A stretch of 35,904 bases of DNA from JALHST01 sp038316335 (lineage in GTDB: Bacteria > Bacteroidota > Bacteroidia > Flavobacteriales > Flavobacteriaceae), in the NCBI GenBank assembly GCA_038316335.1, contig JBBQAM010000040.1, forward strand, positions 1-35,904, read 5' to 3'. The translations under genes were made by a program, and so were the position numbers. Below, in pieces: positions 5,463-12,793 of this stretch. The notes below the pieces were generated by a model, which saw nothing but the letters and a program-made list of their open reading frames with translations, was not told the DNA's origin and did not search any database. Numbering within the stretch: the stretch's first letter is position 1; each line of letters starts with the position of its first letter.

Positions 5463-8075
5463 CTAGGAGGTGGCCTTCTTGTTCCTTGTCAACAGGCGTT
5501 TAATTTCATTCAACTTCATCAACGCTTCGACTGGGGTCAGGGTGTTGATGTCCAGCGTTAGGATTTCCTCCTTGATCTGCTCCAACAACGGATCGTCAAG
5601 GTTAAAGAAACTCAACTGCATGTCATTTTGCACGGCTTGTAGCTTGTCGGTCAATTCTTCGCTCGAATGCGATTTTTCGAGCTTTTTAAGGATCTTATTG
5701 GCTTTTTGGATTACCTGTTGGGGCATTCCGGCCATTTTGGCTACATGTATGCCGAAACTATGTTCACTGCCCCCTGGTTGTAATTTTCGAAGGAACAATA
5801 CCGTATCTTTTAGTTCCTTAACCGAAACATTGTAATTTTTGATGCGGTCGAAGGTGGTGGCCATTTCATTCAATTCGTGATAATGTGTGGCAAATAACGT
5901 CTTCGCCCGCGCCGGATGCTCATGCAAATATTCTGAGATCGCCCAGGCGATCGAAATACCATCGTAGGTACTGGTACCCCGGCCGATTTCATCTAATAAA
6001 ATAAGACTGCGTTCTGATAGGTTGTTGAGGATCGAGGCCGTTTCGTTCATTTCGACCATAAAGGTCGATTCTCCCATTGATATATTATCGCTGGCCCCAA
6101 CGCGGGTGAATATACGGTCTACAAGACCGAGGGCAGCCGATTCGGCAGGCACGAAACTTCCCATGTGCGCCATAAGCACGATCAGGGCTGTTTGCCGTAA
6201 AATGGCCGATTTCCCACTCATATTCGGCCCAGTTATCATGATGATTTGCTGTTCCGAACGGTTCACCCGTAGATCATTGGCAATATAGGCCTCCTCCAAA
6301 GGCAATTGCCTTTCTATGACAGGATGGCGACCTTGAATGATCTCAATATCGGTCGAATCGTTCATCGCAGGCTGCACATACGAATTTTCGCGGGCAAGTT
6401 GTGAAAATCCCCCGAGGCAATCCAATTGGGCAATATGCTGGGCATTGGTCTGGACCGGCGCAATGTATTCTTGCATCCAGACAACCAGTTGTGAGAATAA
6501 TTGCTGTTCAAGATGTACAATACGCTCTTCAGCACCCAAGATCTTCGTCTCATATTCCTTTAGTTCCTCGGTAATATAGCGCTCTGCATTCACTAAGGTC
6601 TGTTTTCGTACCCATTCTTCGGGTACTTTGTCCTTATGGGTATTCCTTACTTCGATATAATAGCCGAAAACGTTGTTCGCGTCGATCTTAAGTGAACTGA
6701 TGCCTGTTCGTTTGGTCTCTCGTTCTACCATTTTATGCAAATAATCCTTACCTGAAAAAGCCAGGTCGCGAAGCTCATCCAACTCGATTGAATATCCATC
6801 GGCAATCGTTTTCCCTTTCAATATATTTACCGGGGCATCTTCGTCAAGTGTCTCCTTGATCTTGTTTCGAAGCAGATCACAGGAATGCAGTTGATCTCCT
6901 ATAAATCGCAATGCCTCGTTTTTGCATTGCGCTGTAAGTTGTTTCACGGGAACAATGGCCTCCAATGAATTTTTTAGTTGTATGACCTCTTTCGGACTTA
7001 TTTTCCCGGTGGCCACCTTAGAAATCAACCTTTCAAGATCGCCGATTTTCTGGATCCATGATTGCAGTGTATGCAATTCATTTTCGTGGCTTGATAAATA
7101 TGCGACTACCTGATGACGTATTCTTATTTTTTCAAGGTTTTTTAAGGGGAAGGCCAACCAGCGCTTTAACATGCGGCCTCCCATGGGTGAAATGGTCTTA
7201 TCGATAACGTCTAATAAGGTGACGGCGTTGGGGTTTAAGGAATGATACAGTTCTAGGTTCTTGATTGTGAATCGATCCATCCAAATATAATCTTCCTCGG
7301 CAATTCTTGTCAAGGTCGAAATGTGTTGAAGACGCCGGTGCTGGGTTTCAGAAAGGTAGTGCAAGGCCGCTCCGGAGGCAATGATGCCATGTTTGAGATG
7401 ATCAACCCCGAATCCCCTGAGGGTACTTGTCTTAAAATGGCCGTTCAGCGTTTCCAAGGCATAATCTTCCTGGTACACCCAATCTTCCAAATAAAAGGTG
7501 TGAAAACCGGGGCCGAAGGTCTCCGAAAATTCCCGTTTGTGGGTCTTCGATACCAAAACCTCGTTCGGTGCAAAATTCTGCAACAATTTGTCGATTTGTT
7601 CCTCATTTCCTTCAGCGGTCAAAAACTCCCCAGTTGAAATATCAACAAAGGAAATGCCCAATAGCTTTCGTCCAAAATGGACCGCACATAAAAAATTATT
7701 CCTTTTGGCATGCAGTATATCGTCGTTCATGGCCACCCCTGGTGTTACCAATTCGGTGACGCCGCGTTTCACGATGGTCTTAGTGAGTTTTGGGTCCTCC
7801 AATTGATCACAAATGGCAACACGTTGCCCTGCTTTGACCAATTTCGGCAAATACGTGTTCAGGGAATGATGCGGAAACCCTGCCAACTCAGTGCGGTCAC
7901 CCCCATTGTTGCGATGTGTCAGGATAATCCCCAAAATCTTTGACGCCCTAACAGCATCCTCGCCGAAGGTCTCATAAAAATCGCCCACACGAAATAATAA
8001 GAGCGCATCAGGATATTTGGTCTTGATGGTATTGTATTGCCGCATTAAAGGCGTTTCCTTTTTCTTTTTTTCCAT
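5463..8075 (-). CDS. mutS: DNA mismatch repair protein MutS
   Basis: MutS recognises base mismatches and small loops and recruits MutL. The 870-residue length is normal. The N-terminal mismatch-binding motif GDFYETF (FYE at 33-35) marks it as MutS1 rather than the MutS2 recombination suppressor. The ATPase part holds Walker A GPNMSGKSAILRQ near 614-626, FTRVGASDNISMGESTFM, Walker B LILLDEIGRGTSTYDG near 690, and FATHYHEL. The C-terminus carries the usual helix-turn-helix and short tail. The ATG at 8075 gives the standard start just before the first conserved block (TPLMRQY). The gene runs toward the tRNA pair and is divergent from the SpoU-family methyltransferase gene. Confidence 0.98.
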   Translation of the reverse strand: MEKKKKETPLMRQYNTIKTKYPDALLLFRVGDFYETFGEDAVRASKILGIILTHRNNGGDRTELAGFPHHSLNTYLPKLVKAGQRVAICDQLEDPKLTKTIVKRGVTELVTPGVAMNDDILHAKRNNFLCAVHFGRKLLGISFVDISTGEFLTAEGNEEQIDKLLQNFAPNEVLVSKTHKREFSETFGPGFHTFYLEDWVYQEDYALETLNGHFKTSTLRGFGVDHLKHGIIASGAALHYLSETQHRRLQHISTLTRIAEEDYIWMDRFTIKNLELYHSLNPNAVTLLDVIDKTISPMGGRMLKRWLAFPLKNLEKIRIRHQVVAYLSSHENELHTLQSWIQKIGDLERLISKVATGKISPKEVIQLKNSLEAIVPVKQLTAQCKNEALRFIGDQLHSCDLLRNKIKETLDEDAPVNILKGKTIADGYSIELDELRDLAFSGKDYLHKMVERETKRTGISSLKIDANNVFGYYIEVRNTHKDKVPEEWVRKQTLVNAERYITEELKEYETKILGAEERIVHLEQQLFSQLVVWMQEYIAPVQTNAQHIAQLDCLGGFSQLARENSYVQPAMNDSTDIEIIQGRHPVIERQLPLEEAYIANDLRVNRSEQQIIMITGPNMSGKSAILRQTALIVLMAHMGSFVPAESAALGLVDRIFTRVGASDNISMGESTFMVEMNETASILNNLSERSLILLDEIGRGTSTYDGISIAWAISEYLHEHPARAKTLFATHYHELNEMATTFDRIKNYNVSVKELKDTVLFLRKLQPGGSEHSFGIHVAKMAGMPQQVIQKANKILKKLEKSHSSEELTDKLQAVQNDMQLSFFNLDDPLLEQIKEEILTLDINTLTPVEALMKLNEIKRLLTRNKKATS

Positions 8076-8169
8076 TTGGGCAAAAGCCTAATTATTACCT
8101 TATTTTTGCATCGTTCCCGCCAAAACGAATGTACTATTTTTGACAGGGATTTCTATCAATTGTTGATAG
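8076..8169 (+). promoter_or_regulatory. Promoter region of the SpoU-family methyltransferase gene with an inverted repeat
   Basis: TTG (8076-8078), 22 bases and TATTTTTG (8101-8108) form one candidate promoter; a second TATTTTTG lies at 8135-8142 without a good upstream box. Between it and the start codon is a perfect inverted repeat CTATCAA-TTG-TTGATAG (8153-8169), which could be an RNA hairpin in the leader or an operator. Promoter elements for mutS on the other strand were not clear. Confidence 0.45.
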
Positions 8170-8224
8170 TTTGGGGATAAGTTTTGAGGTAATCCGAAGT
8201 AAAATTCACCCAATGAAGGTACCC

Positions 8225-8755
8225 ATGCGCAAACTAAGTAATACCGAGCTCAATAGGCTCGATCTCGAAGCGTTTAAAAAATCAGAGAAAACTCCGATTA
8301 TCCTAATACTCGACAACATCAGGAGTTTGAATAATATAGGATCCATATTTCGAACTGCCGATGCCTTTCGCATCGAAAAAATCTATCTCTGCGGTATCAC
8401 GGCGACCCCGCCTCATAAGGATATCCATAAGACCGCTTTGGGTGCCACAGAAAGCGTTCTTTGGGAATATCGTGAAGATGCCATGGCCCTTGTGCACGAA
8501 CTACGACAAAACAACTATCGCGTCTTTGCCGTTGAGCAAGCTGAAAATGCGTGCATGCTAGATTCCTTTAACGTGATTCCCAAAAACAGCTACGCCTTGG
8601 TTTTTGGGAACGAAGTGAAGGGTGTATCCCAAAATGTAATAGATCAGTGCGAGGGAGTTCTTGAAATACCTCAATACGGAACCAAACATTCCCTGAATAT
8701 ATCGGTAAGCGTAGGTGTGGTACTCTGGGATCTCAAAACAAAACTGACCCCATAA
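8225..8755 (+). CDS. SpoU/TrmH-family RNA 2'-O-methyltransferase
   Basis: The protein should transfer methyl from SAM to a ribose 2'-hydroxyl of tRNA or rRNA. All three SPOUT motifs are present: motif 1 NIRSLNNIGSIFRTADAF, motif 2 VFGNEVKGVS, motif 3 IPQYGTKHSLNISVSVGV. These form the trefoil knot that binds SAM. At about 176 residues it is a minimal catalytic domain without the extra N-terminal RNA-binding domain of RlmB. I chose the ATG at 8225 (MRKLSNTEL), where homologues I know begin; ATG 8213 is possible, and a TTG further upstream would add unlikely sequence. The exact target nucleotide cannot be read from the sequence. Confidence 0.9.
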   Translation: MRKLSNTELNRLDLEAFKKSEKTPIILILDNIRSLNNIGSIFRTADAFRIEKIYLCGITATPPHKDIHKTALGATESVLWEYREDAMALVHELRQNNYRVFAVEQAENACMLDSFNVIPKNSYALVFGNEVKGVSQNVIDQCEGVLEIPQYGTKHSLNISVSVGVVLWDLKTKLTP

Positions 8756-8758
8756 AAA

Positions 8759-8782
8759 AACCCCGACAACAAGGTCGGGGTT
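8759..8782. terminator. Bidirectional intrinsic terminator
   Basis: A 9-bp stem AACCCCGAC/GTCGGGGTT with a 6-base loop follows the methyltransferase stop directly. An A run precedes it and TTCT follows, so it can end transcription from the methyltransferase gene and from the converging folK-kinase gene. Confidence 0.85.
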
Positions 8783-8870
8783 CTATATAGTTTGAGTTAG
8801 TTAGTTGTTAAATTGGAAGCGCAATTACGGAAATACATTTATACTGTGCAAGAAATTTGCTAAAATAATG

Positions 8871-10019
8871 TTAATTTGATGGTGCCACGACGAAATCCTG
8901 GATGGTCAGGATAATTTTTTCATAGTCTTCCGGATGCTCTAAAAAATCGAGTTCGCTGATGTCGATTATAAGACTATTTAGTTCGGGATATCCTTTGATA
9001 TAGTCAAAATAGCCCCTGTTGATCTTTTCAAGATACTCGGGTTTAATGTCCTGCTCATAATCGCGCCCCCTTTTTTTAATGTTATCCAGAAGTCGATTCG
9101 TTTTCTGGTATAAATACACATAGACCTTCGGTTTTTTTACCTCCTTGTACATCACGTTGAATATTTTTCGGTAGAGGTCGAATTCTTGCTTCTGCAAGGT
9201 AATTTTGGCAAAGATCAGGGATTTGAAGATGTCGTAATCACTTACCAGGAAATTTTTGAATAGATCGTATTGTGAGGTATCATCCATGAATTGCTGATAA
9301 CGATCGGCCAGGAAGGACATTTCCAACGGAAAGGCATAACGTGCCTGATCCTGATAAAAATTTGGTAAAAAAGGATTGTCTGCAAATCGTTCTAAAACGA
9401 GCTTCCCATTAAAATCGGAGGCGATTTTTTTGACCAGGGACGTCTTGCCGGCCCCAATGTTTCCTTCAATGGCCACGAATTGGGTATGCATAAAAAGCGA
9501 TTCCCTAGTGGTGTAGAGCCCATACGTTGTTTTCTCGAGCACACTGGGGTCTTTACATTCCTGTAATAGATTCCGTGAATCTTTTTTTAAGACAGGATGA
9601 TAAAACTGGGGGGCGATTTCGGCCAGTGGCCGCAGCACAAAACGCCGTTCGGCCATTTTGGGATGTGGGATGGTCAAATCAGGTGAATTTATGACTTCGG
9701 CATTATAATAGATGATATCGATATCAATACGCCTTGATTCATATCCCTGGTCATGAAGGGTACGTAACCTTCCCATAGCCTGTTCGATGGTTAGGATCCG
9801 TTCCAGGGCATCATTGGGTGTAAAGTCAGTTTCAAGGGTGATACAGCAATTGAGAAAGTTCTCACCTTTGAAGCCCCAAGACGGACTTTCATAAATTTTA
9901 GAAATGGCGATGACCCGACCAAGCTCCTTACCAAGTAAAATAATGGCTTGTTGGAGGTTCGCCAATCGTTTGCCCAAATTACTACCTAGAGAGAGGTATA
10001 CCGTTTTAGTGCTGTTCAT
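8871..10019 (-). CDS. folK: Fusion of FolK (HPPK) and a deoxynucleoside kinase
   Basis: Residues 1 to about 155 are 6-hydroxymethyl-7,8-dihydropterin pyrophosphokinase, which makes the dihydropterin diphosphate used in folate synthesis: VYLSLGSNLGKRLANL at the N-terminus, RRIDIDIIYYN near 96-106, and IPHPKMAERRFVLRPL near 117-132. From about residue 177 a deoxynucleoside/deoxyadenosine kinase-like domain follows, with P-loop AIEGNIGAGKTSLVKK, LADRYQQF and the lid Arg-rich IKKRGRDYEQDI; this part phosphorylates deoxynucleosides for salvage. The joint lies in one continuous frame with no stop. The fusion is known from other Bacteroidota as far as I recall. I took ATG 10019 over the upstream TTG, because the FolK fold begins right after it. 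Which deoxynucleoside is used is not clear. Confidence 0.93.
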   Translation of the reverse strand: MNSTKTVYLSLGSNLGKRLANLQQAIILLGKELGRVIAISKIYESPSWGFKGENFLNCCITLETDFTPNDALERILTIEQAMGRLRTLHDQGYESRRIDIDIIYYNAEVINSPDLTIPHPKMAERRFVLRPLAEIAPQFYHPVLKKDSRNLLQECKDPSVLEKTTYGLYTTRESLFMHTQFVAIEGNIGAGKTSLVKKIASDFNGKLVLERFADNPFLPNFYQDQARYAFPLEMSFLADRYQQFMDDTSQYDLFKNFLVSDYDIFKSLIFAKITLQKQEFDLYRKIFNVMYKEVKKPKVYVYLYQKTNRLLDNIKKRGRDYEQDIKPEYLEKINRGYFDYIKGYPELNSLIIDISELDFLEHPEDYEKIILTIQDFVVAPSN

Positions 10020-10156
10020 ATGCCAAAACAAAGTACGTAAATCAAACCGACATGTACGATTCCCGGTTTGTTTTTTGGGAATCTTAAGATTCTCGGCCTA
10101 CCCATCGAACAATTCCGATTCTTTTCTAAAAAAAGACACGGCAATATTACATTAGT

Positions 10157-10164
10157 TATCTTTG
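10157..10164 (+). promoter_or_regulatory. -7 element upstream of sppA
   Basis: TATCTTTG fits TAnnTTTG and lies 25 bases before the sppA ATG. No convincing TTG is at the upstream distance. It would drive sppA and the coupled transporter gene. Confidence 0.5.
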
Positions 10165-10189
10165 CACCTTGATTTTTAGTATAAAAACT

Positions 10190-11944
10190 ATGAGATTTTT
10201 AGGAAATTTATTGGCAGCCATATTAGGATGCTTGATCGCATTTGGAATTATTTTCGTGATGTTCATGATCTTTGCAAGTTTACTAGGGAGTGCCGAAGAA
10301 AATGTATCCATCAAAAGTAATTCGATCCTTGAATTACAACTACAACAACCAATTGCCGATTATGTCGGGAATGATGCCATGGATCCCTTTTCGGGAATCT
10401 TCGAACAGAACCAAGGGCTTGATGAGATACTTCATGCCATAGCGATTGCCAAGGACGATGACGATATCAAAGGAATTAGCATCAATAACAATTTTGTCTT
10501 GGCCGGACTGGCGCAGACCCAGGCCATACGTGATGCCTTACGATCATTCAAGGAAAGTGGGAAGTTCATCTATGCCTATGCCGATTTGTATATGCAAAAG
10601 GATTATTATTTGGCGAGTGTAGCCGACTCTGTATTTTTAAATACGGTCGGAGTGATGGATTTTAAAGGACTTTCTTCAGAAGTACTTTTTTTTAAGGATT
10701 TTCAGGAAAAGACCGGTATCAAGATGGAAGTGATACGTCATGGTAAATACAAAAGTGCGGTAGAGCCTTTTTTATCAAATGAAATGAGCGAGGCAAACCG
10801 CACCCAAATCAAGGAACTGTTAGGCTCCCTCTGGAATTCTATGGTCGATGATATCTCGGTTGGGCGGAAAATAAGCCCCGAAAATCTAAATATAATAGCC
10901 GATACCTTGGGTGGCAGATCTCCTGAATATGCAAAGGCCAACGGTCTGATCGATGACGTAGTATTCTTTGATCAATATGAGGCAAAATTGAGAAAGGCGA
11001 TAGGGTTGAATACAAATGACGATATCAACTATGTAACTTTAGGGGATTATGTAAAGCGCTCGAATAAGAAAATAACACAGGTCGGAAAGGATAAAATAGC
11101 CATTGTTTTTGCACAAGGAGAGATTCTGTACGGCGAAGGCGGCCCCAATGTAATTGGCCAAGGATTGCTGACGGAAGCCTTGAGGAAGGCACGTGATGAC
11201 AACTCAGTGAAGGCTATCGTACTACGGGTCGATTCTCCAGGAGGGAGTGCGCTTACGGCCGATATTATTTGGCGGGAAGTAGCGCTGGCCAAAGCGAAAA
11301 AACCGGTTGTAGTCTCCATGGGCAATGTTGCTGCTTCCGGCGGATATTATATTGCCGTAGGTGCCGACAAGATTTTTGCCGAATCCACCACCATTACAGG
11401 CTCTATTGGTGTTTTTGGTACGGTCCCGAACATTCATGGCCTTGCCACTAAAATCGGCATCAATGCAGAACAGGTGGGTACCAATAAGAACTCGATGGAC
11501 TACTCCCTTTTTGAGCCTATGACCGACGAATTCAGGAATATGGTCCAGGAAGGGGTCGAACATACCTATCAAACCTTCTTGCAACGTGTGGCCGAAGGGA
11601 GGAAGCTGTCAGTAGCCCAAGCCGATAGTTTGGCGCAGGGCAGGGTGTGGAGCGGAACCGATGCCCAAAGACTTGGTTTGGTAGATGAACTGGGTACCTT
11701 GGACGATGCAATAGCCGAAGCTGCAAAAATGGCGGGATTAACGGATTACGGTATCCGAAAATTCCCGAAATACAAATCGGGACTCGAGCGCCTACTCGAT
11801 GATTTGAGCCGTGCCAATGTAAAAGAATCGGTATTGCGCGAAGAAATTGGAACGGAAGCCTATCGTATTCTCAAAGAAGTGAAATCGGTGATGAATAACA
11901 AGGGGGTACAAGCCCGAATGCCATTTGTTTTGGATATCAAATGA
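10190..11944 (+). CDS. sppA: Signal peptide peptidase SppA, long (67K) type
   Basis: SppA is a membrane-bound serine protease that degrades signal peptides left after secretion. The 584-residue protein has one N-terminal membrane helix (LLAAILGCLIAFGIIFVMFM) and the duplicated ClpP-like architecture of the E. coli type. The catalytic Lys lies in GKYKSAVEPF (Lys188) in the first half and the nucleophile Ser in NVAASGGYYIAVGAD (Ser383) in the second half, as expected for the split dyad. DSPGG, the oxyanion-region motif, is at about 348. I chose ATG 10190 over an upstream TTG, because the membrane helix starts immediately after it. The stop overlaps the ATG of the next gene (ATGA), so the two are probably cotranslated. 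Confidence 0.96.
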   Translation: MRFLGNLLAAILGCLIAFGIIFVMFMIFASLLGSAEENVSIKSNSILELQLQQPIADYVGNDAMDPFSGIFEQNQGLDEILHAIAIAKDDDDIKGISINNNFVLAGLAQTQAIRDALRSFKESGKFIYAYADLYMQKDYYLASVADSVFLNTVGVMDFKGLSSEVLFFKDFQEKTGIKMEVIRHGKYKSAVEPFLSNEMSEANRTQIKELLGSLWNSMVDDISVGRKISPENLNIIADTLGGRSPEYAKANGLIDDVVFFDQYEAKLRKAIGLNTNDDINYVTLGDYVKRSNKKITQVGKDKIAIVFAQGEILYGEGGPNVIGQGLLTEALRKARDDNSVKAIVLRVDSPGGSALTADIIWREVALAKAKKPVVVSMGNVAASGGYYIAVGADKIFAESTTITGSIGVFGTVPNIHGLATKIGINAEQVGTNKNSMDYSLFEPMTDEFRNMVQEGVEHTYQTFLQRVAEGRKLSVAQADSLAQGRVWSGTDAQRLGLVDELGTLDDAIAEAAKMAGLTDYGIRKFPKYKSGLERLLDDLSRANVKESVLREEIGTEAYRILKEVKSVMNNKGVQARMPFVLDIK

Positions 11945-12657
11945 CCATGACCAGGAAAGATAAGGATTTCGCCTATGCTATCTATCTTTATATAGGAGCG
12001 TTGTTTATAACATCGCTTGTTGTGTCAAACCTTATTTTTCAAAAATTCTTCTATTGGAACCCTTTTGGGGATACGAAAATTTTTGGGGTTTCACTCTTCG
12101 AAGTATCCGTGGGTATATTGCCCTATCCGATTACGTTTTTGATTACCGATTTCATCTCGGAAATTTATGGTGTTAAAAAGGCCAATCAAATTGTCACCGC
12201 TGGTATTTTCGCCTCCCTTTTTTCAATGGGGATCATCTTGATGGCCGAAGTGGCGCCCGCCATCGCGTCTTCCCCGATCGATGATGCTATTTTTACGCGC
12301 GTATTTGCCCTGTCGCCCATTGCCGTATTGGCTTCGATGATCGCATATTTATTTGCCCAATATATCGATATTGCCGTATATCACTTCTGGAAAAGGATGA
12401 CCAAGGGAAAGCATCTTTGGATACGAAACAACTTTTCGACCTTTCTGTCCCAATTTATCGATACGTTTACGGTCGTAGGACTCTTATGTGCCTTCGGGGT
12501 GCTCCCATGGCACTTGTTTTTTGGCCTGGTCGTCAGCGGTTTTCTCTTTAAGGTTTTTATTGCCATCCTCGATACCCCTTTCCTTTATTTCTTCGTATAT
12601 ATAATGAGAAGGCGCTTTAAGCTTGCCATGGGTGAGGAAATTAATATGGAGGCATAA
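11941..12657 (+). CDS. Queuosine precursor transporter (YhhQ/VUT family)
   Basis: This 238-residue integral membrane protein has about six hydrophobic segments and the family signatures PYPITFLITDFISEIYG and RNNFSTFLSQFIDTFTV. YhhQ-type proteins import queuosine precursors such as preQ0/preQ1 for tRNA modification; the family is also listed as DUF165/vitamin uptake-like. The start overlaps the sppA stop by four bases. A second Met two codons later could also serve as start. The functional link to SppA is not obvious; the shared transcript may be chance. Confidence 0.9.
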   Translation: MTMTRKDKDFAYAIYLYIGALFITSLVVSNLIFQKFFYWNPFGDTKIFGVSLFEVSVGILPYPITFLITDFISEIYGVKKANQIVTAGIFASLFSMGIILMAEVAPAIASSPIDDAIFTRVFALSPIAVLASMIAYLFAQYIDIAVYHFWKRMTKGKHLWIRNNFSTFLSQFIDTFTVVGLLCAFGVLPWHLFFGLVVSGFLFKVFIAILDTPFLYFFVYIMRRRFKLAMGEEINMEA

Positions 12658-12793
12658 TAATTCTCCCTTTTTCCTGTTCTAAAAGATGATTTGTTCCTAG
12701 ATGAACGAAATTTTAATCTGACCAGCCATGATTACCTTAAAAATAGGAATACAAACTTGAATTGAACACGAATTAAGAATTAATAGGTAGTAC

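Noticed and set aside
6200..6240. MutS Walker A reads GPNMSGKSA instead of GPNMGGKST
   Set aside because: The lysine and the fold-defining residues are kept, and I take this as ordinary variation in Bacteroidota.
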